Of a DNA stretch of 16,536 nt, positions 5,805 to 13,070 are shown piece after piece. Position 1 is the stretch's first letter. Every line of letters starts with the position of its first letter. Position numbers and translations under genes: made by a program. A model generated the notes under the pieces. It made no database searches. It had not been told where the DNA came from and saw only the letters and a list, made by a program, of their open reading frames with translations. The stretch comes from JBKHBT01 sp046542255 (GTDB lineage Bacteria > UBP14 > UBA6098 > JBKHBT01), in assembly GCA_046542255.1 (NCBI GenBank), contig JBKHBT010000073.1, positions 1-16,536 of the forward strand, written 5' to 3'.

Positions 5805-7421
5805 ATGCGAAAGGACAGACTTTTATTAGTCCTTTTGTCGCTTGTTCTGCTGTCTGGCATGGCATTTGGCCAATTGATCAGGTATCCGGTTACACGTACT
5901 GGTACTGAAACAATCGGAACGGTAGTAGATGCTTCAGGTACTGCAACAGCTGCTGGAGCTCGAGATGCTATCGGTGTTGTTGTCGGACGTGAAGGTGATG
6001 ACCTTCTCGTAGCTAGTTCTGGTGTTGTTGATGTACCACCCACTAGTGCTTCAGCTGGTGATCGCTTAACTACCGGTGATGGTGGTGTATTAGTAGTTGC
6101 ATCTAATCCAGAAGAACCGCTAGTAGCTATCGCTATTTCGGATACTCGTGTTATGCTAATGGTTGATGACAATCAGGCCGAGTATAGTGAATACGATGGC
6201 TCTGGATGGGCGACTGCTGACATTACTAATGTCGGTGAAGCACTTGATGACCTAAATGACAGGTTAGGTGCTTCTGTCGATGCTGGCACGGACGATTGGC
6301 AAACATTGTCATGGAATAGTTCAACTGAAACATGGGAGCCTAATAGCGTGCTATTAGTTGACCCGACAACTGATGCAGAAGATGTAACGATAGCCACTAC
6401 TACAATGGATGTAGCTGCACATGCTGCAGATGGTGCTGGCACCAGTTCCATTGGACTTGCAACAACAGCTGATGGTAGTGGTACTGCTGGCAACATTGCT
6501 ATCAATTCTGGTGCTGCCTTAGACTTAGATGCTACAGGCGATGCTACATTAGACGCTGGTGGCGACCTTACTGCTGGCGGTGACAATGTCAACATTACTG
6601 GTGACACTAATGTTGATGTAACAGCAACAGCCGGTGCTTTCAATGTCGATGCTGCTACCACAGCAAGCATTGAAACAGACGGCGATATTACCTTAGAAGG
6701 TGATGACGCTGGTGCTACTACTGACAATACTCTCGACATCAATAATCTCGATGTTGTCATTGACGATGATCTTGATTATCATGTCGGTACTGTCGGATTG
6801 TCAGATGCTACTTACGATGGCGATGGCGATGCTAGCGTAGATGTCACAGCATCTGGTGCCGGCCTAATTGGTTATGACAGAGATCTCTATGAAGAAGATG
6901 GCCCTGATGGTATTGCAAATGATGTACAGGGTATCATCGATGAGATCGATGGCAGAATCGATGACCTCGAAGCCGGTGGCGGACAGGGTGTCTATGCAAA
7001 TAGCACATCCGGCGTTACTGTCGCCCCAGGTGCTAGCGGTTCGGCATCATCCGTTTGGGATGCTGTTGATGGTGCTGGTACTTTTGAAGTCGATGATGGT
7101 AGTTCTGTTGTTATTACACTTACTGCTAATTTCGATGACAGAGGAGGCGCATCCGGAAGCGGTGGCTATGTTACTGCCCAGCTTCATGTTGGCGTCGATG
7201 GTTCTGAAGCCGCAGTTGGTGCTGCTCAGGACATCTCGATGGTTGACCAAAACTACCATACCGATGCTAATGTTACATTTACCTACATCTATGAAAACAC
7301 TTCAGGTTCAGCAGTGGACTTGGGAGTTTCACTATTTGCCGAACATACATACGGTGCCCCGTATGATGATGGCCAATTTGTAGGTGGAAATGTGTCAGTC
7401 GTTAAGATCAAAGCTAACTAA
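5805..7421 (+). CDS. Secreted acidic fibre-like protein without internal lysine or cysteine
   Basis: I do not recognise a named family. The 538-residue protein begins with a Sec signal peptide (about 1-22, cleavage after AFG). Residues 30-120 form a beta-rich, Gly/Ala/Val module that loosely resembles phage head-fibre or DUF2190-type barrels. Residues 190-330 are low-complexity D/T/A/G strands with a near-regular hydrophobic pattern, as in beta-helical fibres. A heptad-like helix (VQGIIDEIDGRIDDLEAG, near 373-391) precedes a C-terminal beta-rich domain (about 396-538). Lysine occurs only at 3, 534 and 536, there is no cysteine, and 154-358 has no Lys or Arg at all. Shape and composition suggest a trimeric surface fibre or sheath/S-layer-like protein. 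A strong SD (AAAGGAG) sits in a structured leader, and a strong terminator follows, so it is a single-gene transcript. Confidence 0.8.
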   Translation: MRKDRLLLVLLSLVLLSGMAFGQLIRYPVTRTGTETIGTVVDASGTATAAGARDAIGVVVGREGDDLLVASSGVVDVPPTSASAGDRLTTGDGGVLVVASNPEEPLVAIAISDTRVMLMVDDNQAEYSEYDGSGWATADITNVGEALDDLNDRLGASVDAGTDDWQTLSWNSSTETWEPNSVLLVDPTTDAEDVTIATTTMDVAAHAADGAGTSSIGLATTADGSGTAGNIAINSGAALDLDATGDATLDAGGDLTAGGDNVNITGDTNVDVTATAGAFNVDAATTASIETDGDITLEGDDAGATTDNTLDINNLDVVIDDDLDYHVGTVGLSDATYDGDGDASVDVTASGAGLIGYDRDLYEEDGPDGIANDVQGIIDEIDGRIDDLEAGGGQGVYANSTSGVTVAPGASGSASSVWDAVDGAGTFEVDDGSSVVITLTANFDDRGGASGSGGYVTAQLHVGVDGSEAAVGAAQDISMVDQNYHTDANVTFTYIYENTSGSAVDLGVSLFAEHTYGAPYDDGQFVGGNVSVVKIKAN

Positions 7422-7458
7422 TTAATTTATTTAGCTAACAAGCGATTATTCAATTTAA

Positions 7459-7493
7459 CTCCCGCTGCTGCTACTTAGCGGCGGGGGTTTTTT
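7459..7493 (+). terminator. Strong intrinsic terminator of the fibre-like gene
   Basis: An 11-bp stem, CTCCCGCTGCT (7459-7469) with AGCGGCGGGGG (7477-7487) including G-T wobbles, has a 7-nt loop and is followed by T6 (7488-7493). Confidence 0.93.
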
Positions 7494-7658
7494 ATTTCTA
7501 CTTAATCTCTTGCATATTGTGTTCCGGGTGGGGGCTTTTCGGGAAAAGCGTCTATCGCGATGTTCTCTTGTTCGGCGGTTAAAATATACTCAACGGTCCC
7601 TCATATGTTAAACAAGTAGATTTTTTCATTGACAAGTTAAGATAGATTTAATAAAAAA

Positions 7659-7783
7659 GAATGGGATGTAAATTCATCGGTCGCTTAATTGAAAAATTCT
7701 TGCTCAGACTGAATCGCATCCCATTCCATCTCTGAAGCTTCGACAGAATCTTGAGCTTCAAGCTCCAATTTATGAGTTGAAGC
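7659..7783 (+). ncRNA. Candidate bridge RNA region of the IS110 element
   Basis: The non-coding stretch before the transposase can fold into two stem-loops. The first has perfect 10-bp arms GAATGGGATG (7659-7668) and CATCCCATTC (7717-7726), with an inner ATTCA/TGAAT pair (7672-7676/7710-7714) around a loop of about 33 nt. The second has GCTTC (7737-7741) and GAAGC (7779-7783) arms around an inner GAGCTT/AAGCTC hairpin (7753-7765). A TTGACA lies at 7630-7635. IS110 elements such as IS621 are known to carry a bridge RNA between the left end and the transposase, with two loops that pair with target and donor DNA. The RNA call here is inferred from position and fold. Confidence 0.4.
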
Positions 7784-7821
7784 AATGAGATGCAAGGAAA
7801 AACTTATAAAAAGGAGCAATC

Positions 7822-8920
7822 ATGAAGGCGTTCGTGGGTATTGATGTATCAAAGAAATGGCTCGATATGGCACTTTGGGTCGATGGCGAGATCGTGGAGC
7901 AACTTCAGCTCGATTATAATCGAGCTGAAATTGAAAAGGCGGTACAAGAATTAGGCAGCATTGTTGGTAATAGAGAACTCATATTTGGCTGTGAAGCCAC
8001 AGGTCAATACCACAAGGCTCTTGTCCAACAGCTTCACGAGCTTGGTTATCGCCAAAAAGTGATCAACCCACGGATGACGCATCACGAGAAGATGGCCAGA
8101 AATATTAGCTCCGGCAATGATGCTGTTGAAGCTGCCATTATTGCTCAGCACCTTGCCATTCGTGATGATCCCTACTGGAGTCCGGAGCATGAAGGTAACT
8201 CGGAACTGCGCGATCTGGTTCTTCGCAGAGACCAACTTAAGAAGGAATTGAATCGAGAAAAGAATCGTCTTGATCGTTTCACGACCACCGGCCCTGCTGC
8301 AAAGTCGCTAAAAAGGGGGATTAAGTTCATTGAGAAAGAACTGGAGACAATCGAAGAAGAAATCAAAAAAGTGATCGATGAAGATGGCCAGATGCAGGAA
8401 GATATGGAGCTTCTGCAGACTATTCCTCTTTTGAAGCCATATATTTAAAATATACGTAATACATAATATATACTCAAAAAGGTTTTACTAATGTTTTTGC
8501 CTGAAAAGTATGACAATGCGGAACAGCGCATTGCCTGGAGTTGGTTACCATACTTCACTGACTTTCCTGGCACGCATTGGCGATGTTTCAAGGTTCGATA
8601 AAGCAAATGAAGTAGTCAAATACCTTGGGCTGGCTCCAATTGTAAAAAGATCAGGCAGCAGTATTAATAAAGCCAGATTGAGCAAGACAGGCGATGCCAT
8701 TTTTCGTTCGACAGTATTTAACGCAGCGCTTGTGAATACCAATAAGGACAATACTTATGGTAAACATTATCGCTCACTTGTCGAGCGAGGCAAAAGCGGT
8801 AAAACCGCAATTACCGCAGTAATGCGTAAGATAACAAGAGCTATGTTTGCTGTTCTTCGAGACAGAAGGCCATTCTCGATGGACATTTATGGCAACTCAA
8901 GGATTGCTTTGACTGGCTGA
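7822..8920 (+). pseudogene. IS110-family transposase, split by a 109-bp insertion
   Basis: IS110 transposases join a RuvC-like DEDD domain to a C-terminal domain with a catalytic serine. The first part (7822-8448) has the DEDD start MKAFVGIDVSKKWLD, the acidic E in FGCEATGQYH and the late pair of acidic residues near NDAVEAAIIAQ. It then has a coiled-coil linker and reads LLQTIP before foreign codons and a TAA at 8446. The second part (from 8537) resumes with GVGYHTSLTF and has the Tnp_20-type segment YLGLAPIVKRSGSS...KARLSKTGD with the likely catalytic Ser. Removing 8428-8536 joins codon 202 (Pro) to Gly in frame and gives 329 residues, a normal family length. A GGAG SD (AAAAGGAG) lies before the ATG. 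The gene is almost surely inactive, although its upstream RNA could still be made. Confidence 0.9.
8428..8536. mobile_element. 109-bp insertion inside the transposase gene, member of a dispersed repeat
   Basis: The insert is flanked by CCT at 8425-8427 and 8534-8536, a possible 3-bp target duplication. Its first 81 bp (8428-8508) are AT-rich and have imperfect terminal inverted repeats, CTTTTGAAGC against the complement of GCCTGAAAAG (8 of 10). The last 28 bp contain a perfect hairpin CAATGCG-GAACAG-CGCATTG (8514-8533). It has no ORF. The 81-bp part is similar along its whole length to 16460-16536, in the same orientation. It behaves like a MITE-like passenger, moved in trans. Confidence 0.65.
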
Positions 8921-9066
8921 AAAAAAGACCCAGAACCCGAAAAAACTTTAGAAAGCAAAGGAAAGCTATATGCGCAATAATATAGCAATGTCAATAACTA
9001 TGTGCAGAAAATTATAGGTAGAGCGAATTTTTTACTTGCGCTAGAACACAGAATCTGAGCAGTAAG

Positions 9067-9095
9067 CCCGCAAAGCAGGCCCGTGTCGAAGCCAC
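9067..9095 (+). repeat. Two small adjacent hairpins
   Basis: A GCCCGC/GCAGGC stem with an AAA loop and one mismatch is followed directly by a GTG/CAC hairpin. They lie between the IS110 gene and the signal-peptide remnant at 9128 and may be the 5' leader of that gene. Apart from these I see nothing definite in 8921-9127. Confidence 0.3.
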
Positions 9096-9127
9096 AATTG
9101 GCCAAAAACAAAAGGAGCCCCAAAAAA

Positions 9128-9220
9128 ATGAAAAAAATACCAATCCTAGCAGCCTTCATTATGATAAATACCCGATTAAGGATAAATCGCATCTTTTATT
9201 TCGATTCCATTCTTCCTTAA
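9128..9220 (+). pseudogene. Amputated start of a signal-peptide gene
   Basis: An AAAGGAG site (9111-9117) lies 10 nt before an ATG that opens with the signal-peptide-like MKKIPILAAFIM. After about 14 codons the frame enters the 3' end of the radical SAM gene on the other strand and stops at 9218-9220 after only 30 codons. The ribosome site and hydrophobic start look real, but the mature part is missing. The gene was probably cut off when the neighbouring DNA rearranged, perhaps together with the IS110 insertion. The family cannot be identified from what remains. Confidence 0.4.
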
Positions 9221-10585
9221 GACATGCTTAATCGGCTTATCATGTGCGGACTCTATAAGGCATTTTGCTATTTCAATATCGCCGAGCGCGATTAGTGCCT
9301 CCAGCCTTTGACGGAAGCTATAGTTCGCAGTTAATCTGATATTCTTGCTTTTCTGCAAACTCTTTTTTATGATTTTGTATTTCACCTTGATTTCAGAATC
9401 TTTTTGCATTCCATCTTTGGCCAATCTCGTGCCTGGCTTCGGTATGAAAGGATTAATACTAATTGAAAATTTGATTTTGGGATTTGATTCGGCTATTCTG
9501 GCTATCTGCTCACCAAGGTAGGCGACATCTTCCGGTTTTTCTCCCTCGAAGCCGATAATATAATAAAGCTTCACTTCGTTAAATGGCATATCTCTGCAAG
9601 CTTTGATGATTTCATTCGCTGTGATATGCTTGCCGATTATGGAATATAGCTTCTCTATATGAGTCTCAGGCGCAATAGTAATTGAATTAGCGCCGCTTTT
9701 ATAGAGAGTATCCATGACAGATTGGTTTATCCTATCCATCCTGATAGATGATGTGCTAATCTTCATGCCTTTCGCGGTCAATTCAGATATGATATCGCCC
9801 AATTCAGGATGTTCTGCAATCGCACTTCCCACAAGGCCGATTCTATCGGTCCCGGGATTATGCTTCTGAATTATAGACATTATTTGATTCTTATCGAAAT
9901 TCCGGAAATCGCCATATATATAAGGTGTGGCACAGAATCCACATTTGAAGATGCAGCTTTTTTGAATTTCAATCAGGAACATATTGCGAAATGCTGCCAA
10001 CGAAGAAACTATGCGAGAGAATTCCGGCTTTCGCTCGATTCGGTAGATTTCATTATTTTCGCCAAGTTTCTTAATCTGACCGATGAAATTTTTTCTTCCA
10101 CCTGGAGCAAGAAGCATCCTCATCGCCTTTTCTATATCTTCCAAAACAGCCATAAAATCCCCGCGAATAACCGCATCGAAAATACCTTCCGGTACTTTTG
10201 GATTTAGAGTCGGCGCCGCTCCGCCGCATATAAGTACAGGATGAGTTTTATCCCTTTCCGATGGCGAAAGTGGTATATCCCAATTCTTTAGCATCTTTAG
10301 AGCCTGCATATAGTCCAGCTCAAAAGGAATGCTGAAAAATAAAACAGGTAGATTCTTCGGCTGAAGATCGCCTTCTGGCGATTCCTGCATATCATAAAAA
10401 AACCTCATCGGCTTTATAAAATCCATCTCGAAAAGATGAGCAAATATGCTCTGAAAACCCAAATTGGACATCGCAACAGAATAAGGCCCGGCAAATACGA
10501 CTCCAGCGGCGATACTCCATTTGATTTGCCACTTCTTATATGGCGAAAGCTCGCTCTGAAGTGCTTTTTGGGCATTAATTTTCAT
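9176..10585 (-). CDS. B12-binding-type radical SAM protein
   Basis: The 469-residue protein carries the radical SAM cluster motif C-x3-C-x2-C at C211, C215 and C218 (CIFKCGFCATPY), which binds a 4Fe-4S cluster and S-adenosylmethionine. The N-terminal 150 residues have the layout of a cobalamin-binding-like domain (FFSIPFELDY..., PVLICGGAAPTLNP, IFDAVIRGDFM). This layout is common in radical SAM enzymes that methylate or rearrange unreactive carbon. Downstream strands GLVGSAI, ISTSSIRMDRI and SITIAPETH fit the TIM barrel. The substrate is unknown. Its ATG overlaps the stop of the glycosyltransferase gene by ATGA, so the two are translated together. The pairing suggests modification of a lipid or glycan but does not prove it. 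Confidence 0.85.
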   Translation of the reverse strand: MKINAQKALQSELSPYKKWQIKWSIAAGVVFAGPYSVAMSNLGFQSIFAHLFEMDFIKPMRFFYDMQESPEGDLQPKNLPVLFFSIPFELDYMQALKMLKNWDIPLSPSERDKTHPVLICGGAAPTLNPKVPEGIFDAVIRGDFMAVLEDIEKAMRMLLAPGGRKNFIGQIKKLGENNEIYRIERKPEFSRIVSSLAAFRNMFLIEIQKSCIFKCGFCATPYIYGDFRNFDKNQIMSIIQKHNPGTDRIGLVGSAIAEHPELGDIISELTAKGMKISTSSIRMDRINQSVMDTLYKSGANSITIAPETHIEKLYSIIGKHITANEIIKACRDMPFNEVKLYYIIGFEGEKPEDVAYLGEQIARIAESNPKIKFSISINPFIPKPGTRLAKDGMQKDSEIKVKYKIIKKSLQKSKNIRLTANYSFRQRLEALIALGDIEIAKCLIESAHDKPIKHVLRKNGIEIKDAIYP

Positions 10586-11952
10586 TTTTTGTAGAAGCCC
10601 CTGCCCTTTTCAATCGCTTCATCGAATAAGGTAGTGAGTTGTCTAGTCTTTTTATTCTGACGGTAATTGTCTATCCTTTCTTTATCGAATTCGATATCGA
10701 GATTGCCATTTTGCATTTTGTCATAGGTATCAATTATCGCTTCTGCAATTTTTTGGGCATTTTCAGGAGGAGTTATGATTCCAGTTTTTGTTTCGCGGAT
10801 AATATCGGCGCCATCGCTTTCTGGGACGAGCGAAAGTATAGGTTTTCCCATTGCGATATATTCATAGAGCTTCGCTGGAAGCTGCCTATTGCCTCTTCCT
10901 TTGGAATACAGCACAAAAAGAAGCAAGTCGCTTCCGGCGGCATAGTTCATTGCTGTCTTATGCGGTAGAAAGCCGGTGATATGCATATATTTGTAAACAT
11001 TCATCTCTTTGGCAAGTTTAATAAGCCTTTCGAATAGGTGGCCAATAATAACGAATCTGAAATCCTCGAGTATATCCGGCCTTTTCTTTTCGATTATTTG
11101 CAATGCCTGATAAGTATAATACGGCGTAATAAAATAACCTTCCGGCTCGATGTCTTCGTGGAAAGTTCCGAGATATGACATAATAAAAGGCTTTTTGTCA
11201 TTTTCTATTTCGATAGGTGGTGGCTCGGGTTTCAGGTTTTCGAAATCATCAGGGTCGAAACCCATCGTGATATAACGGAATTTTTCGGGATTAATTTTCG
11301 GAAATCGCCTTATGAATCTGTCTCTGACTCGTGGCGCTGTAGAAATAACAATATCAACGCTTTTTACAATCCATCTTTCGATACGTCTTTCGACCCACTG
11401 GCGGAATTTGGTATATGTGTAATAATGCGAGAATCCGATCCATTCATCATCGAAATCGATTATAACGGGCTTTTTGATAAACTTGCTAAGAAGCGCAGCA
11501 GAAATCCCCATGCTCCAGACAGGAAGCCGGACATATACTAAATCGATATTTTCTTTCTTGATTACCCCCAAAGCCTTAAAAAACAGCGGCAGTGCCCATC
11601 CAATCTTGCCATCTGGAATCATAAGATGCCTCCAAATGAATCTCTGGATTCGTCTTAGTAGGATCGTTTTTTCTTTGGTCGCCAGCCAACGCCGATCTTC
11701 CTGGTCTTGGTCCTTTTTACTAAATAGATTCCGAAGCCAGCCGATATCTGGCGAGAAAAACCGATAAACAGGAATACCCTCGACATAGGACATAAGCGTT
11801 TCATCGAAGGCGAAAAAGAAATTGAACTTTTGTGTCAGTATGACTGGTTCCCAATCGCTATTTTTCATATATTTGAGATGCTTAACCAGCTTGATACAGC
11901 CCGGCCCACCTATCGGCGGGTAGTAAGATGTTATTATAAGTACTTTTTTCAT
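10582..11952 (-). CDS. GT-B glycosyltransferase (family 4-like)
   Basis: The protein opens with MKKVLIITSYYPPIGGPG, the usual N-terminal strand and glycine-rich loop of GT4-type GT-B enzymes that act on the cytoplasmic side of the membrane. The C-terminal domain has a sugar-nucleotide site: YLGTFHED, VIIGHL, HITGFLPHKTAMNYAAGSDLLL and the LPAKLYEYIAMGKPILSL stretch with the conserved E-x-x-x-x-G-K-P-I/V pattern. About 456 residues is normal for the family. The frame is open 23 codons further upstream, to 12021, but the chosen ATG matches family starts and has AAAGAGA just before it. Sugar donor and acceptor are not evident. The coupled radical SAM gene follows with a 4-bp overlap. Confidence 0.9.
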   Translation of the reverse strand: MKKVLIITSYYPPIGGPGCIKLVKHLKYMKNSDWEPVILTQKFNFFFAFDETLMSYVEGIPVYRFFSPDIGWLRNLFSKKDQDQEDRRWLATKEKTILLRRIQRFIWRHLMIPDGKIGWALPLFFKALGVIKKENIDLVYVRLPVWSMGISAALLSKFIKKPVIIDFDDEWIGFSHYYTYTKFRQWVERRIERWIVKSVDIVISTAPRVRDRFIRRFPKINPEKFRYITMGFDPDDFENLKPEPPPIEIENDKKPFIMSYLGTFHEDIEPEGYFITPYYTYQALQIIEKKRPDILEDFRFVIIGHLFERLIKLAKEMNVYKYMHITGFLPHKTAMNYAAGSDLLLFVLYSKGRGNRQLPAKLYEYIAMGKPILSLVPESDGADIIRETKTGIITPPENAQKIAEAIIDTYDKMQNGNLDIEFDKERIDNYRQNKKTRQLTTLFDEAIEKGRGFYKK

Positions 11953-12158
11953 TTCTCTTTCCCAAATATCAAAAATTACTTGACTCCATAACTTACACAA
12001 TTTCGGTAATTTGGAAAGCAATAAATTTGAACGAAATTTTTGTGCGAGAATTCATCTGTCTGAAATGAATGGAAAAAAAGCTATCTGCCAAAATAATTAG
12101 ATTTGAAGATATCGAGAAATTTACTGGAATTATTTCGAAACATTTTTGCGAAAATCTC

Positions 12159-12187
12159 TTGAAAATTTGAGCTAAAATCACTATTAT
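12159..12187 (+). promoter_or_regulatory. Promoter giving a leaderless udg transcript
   Basis: TTGAAA (12159-12164), exactly 17 nt and TATTAT (12182-12187) form a good promoter. Transcription 7-8 nt after the -10 would begin at 12194-12195, on the ATG itself. The other half of the 11953-12194 gap is AT-rich and should hold the divergent glycosyltransferase promoter; TTGTGT-N16-TAATTT on the minus strand is one weak candidate. Confidence 0.6.
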
Positions 12188-12194
12188 TTTTGTC

Positions 12195-13028
12195 ATGAAT
12201 AATAAGGAGATAGAAGGCGCAATTTTAAGATTTTTATTGGACCAGGGCGAGAACGATTTATTCTTCAGGCATGTACCGAAACGTGATAGAGGAAATGTTC
12301 AAAGCTCTTCTAAGAATATTCGTAGTTCCAGGAAGGATACATCTGGTATGACAGATTCAAAAAGCAAAGCTTCAAAAGTCGATTTTGGAAACAGAAGCCA
12401 CAGGTCTCGTGAAATACCCAAAGAACTCAAAAAGCTCAGTATCGAACTTCCCGATATCGAAATTACGGATAAGAAGAAAATGTTGGAAGAATACGAGGCA
12501 AAGATCAAAGATTGCATGAATTGCCGATTAGGAAAATCCAGAACTAATTTTGTTTTTGGCGAAGGCAATCCCGATGCCGATGTTATGTTTATCGGCGAAG
12601 CTCCCGGAAAAAACGAGGACGAAACCGGAAAACCATTTGTCGGCCGGGGCGGGCAGTTGCTGACCAAAATTATCGAGGCGATGGAAATGAAAAGGGAAGA
12701 AGTATTCATAGGCAATATTATAAAGTGCCGGCCGCCTAATAATAGAGACCCGAAAAATGATGAAGCTGCCGAATGTATAGATTATTTGCTTTATCAAATC
12801 GCTGTAATTCAGCCCAAAATTTTGATATTCCTCGGCAGAATCGCTGCTCATACATTATTAAATACCAAAAAGCCGATGCGTGAGCTTCGAAAGACGATGC
12901 ATAAATTCGCAGGCATCCCGGCAGTTGTTACGTATCATCCGGCTGCACTTTTGCGAAATCAGGCCTATAAAAGGCCGGCATGGGAAGATATGAAGCGTGT
13001 TATGGCCTTTCTATCTGATTCAGAATAG
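12195..13028 (+). CDS. Family 4 uracil-DNA glycosylase with 4Fe-4S cluster
   Basis: This enzyme removes uracil from DNA at the start of base-excision repair. The glycosylase core begins near residue 100. Four cysteines for the 4Fe-4S cluster are visible at 107 and 110 (CMNC), 178 (IKCRPP) and 194. The uracil-binding loop GEAPG is at 134-138, and the DNA-binding/catalytic HPAALLR starts at H248. These mark UDG family 4, often labelled SPO1 DNA polymerase-related. The first roughly 90 residues are an extra, serine- and basic-rich, probably disordered segment with no motif I recognise; family 4 enzymes are usually near 200 residues. There is no SD and the promoter points to leaderless translation. 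dnaB follows after 42 nt. Confidence 0.9.
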   Translation: MNNKEIEGAILRFLLDQGENDLFFRHVPKRDRGNVQSSSKNIRSSRKDTSGMTDSKSKASKVDFGNRSHRSREIPKELKKLSIELPDIEITDKKKMLEEYEAKIKDCMNCRLGKSRTNFVFGEGNPDADVMFIGEAPGKNEDETGKPFVGRGGQLLTKIIEAMEMKREEVFIGNIIKCRPPNNRDPKNDEAAECIDYLLYQIAVIQPKILIFLGRIAAHTLLNTKKPMRELRKTMHKFAGIPAVVTYHPAALLRNQAYKRPAWEDMKRVMAFLSDSE

Positions 13029-13070
13029 AAAACATTTTTTTTAGATATTAGAAGTATTTGGGGGCATTTT

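Larger units (their letters stand above)
7494..8940 (+). mobile_element. IS110-family insertion sequence, interrupted (ends approximate)
   Basis: The element is defined by the split IS110 transposase at 7822-8920 and the structured non-coding segment before it. IS110 elements lack clear terminal inverted repeats, so the ends cannot be set from one copy. The left end is after the terminator at 7493 and the right end is after 8920 but before the gene remnant at 9128. A compact palindrome GCTTTTC-GG-GAAAAGC (7534-7549) lies near the left side. I see no other gene in 7494-7821. Confidence 0.6.

Noticed and set aside
6173..6760. 195-codon minus-strand frame inside the fibre gene
   Set aside because: It is an antisense shadow caused by the repetitive GCT/GAT/GGT codons; no start signals.
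8428..8536. Programmed recoding (readthrough or frameshift) joining the two transposase halves
   Set aside because: The intervening 109 nt is non-coding, AT-rich and repeated elsewhere in the window, and there is no slippery site at 8420-8448. A simple insertion explains it better.
9040..9110. CGCAAAGC followed by GGCC, recalling the core of a GEMM c-di-GMP riboswitch
   Set aside because: The tetraloop helix and the 3' GGGTTACCG-type receptor of GEMM-I are absent, so only a short word matches.
8998..9192. Minus-strand 64-codon frame with a lipobox-like LANC after a hydrophobic run
   Set aside because: It has no SD. The hydrophobicity comes from A-tracts read in antisense, and the plus strand at the same place has an SD and a signal-peptide start. 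Neither is certain.
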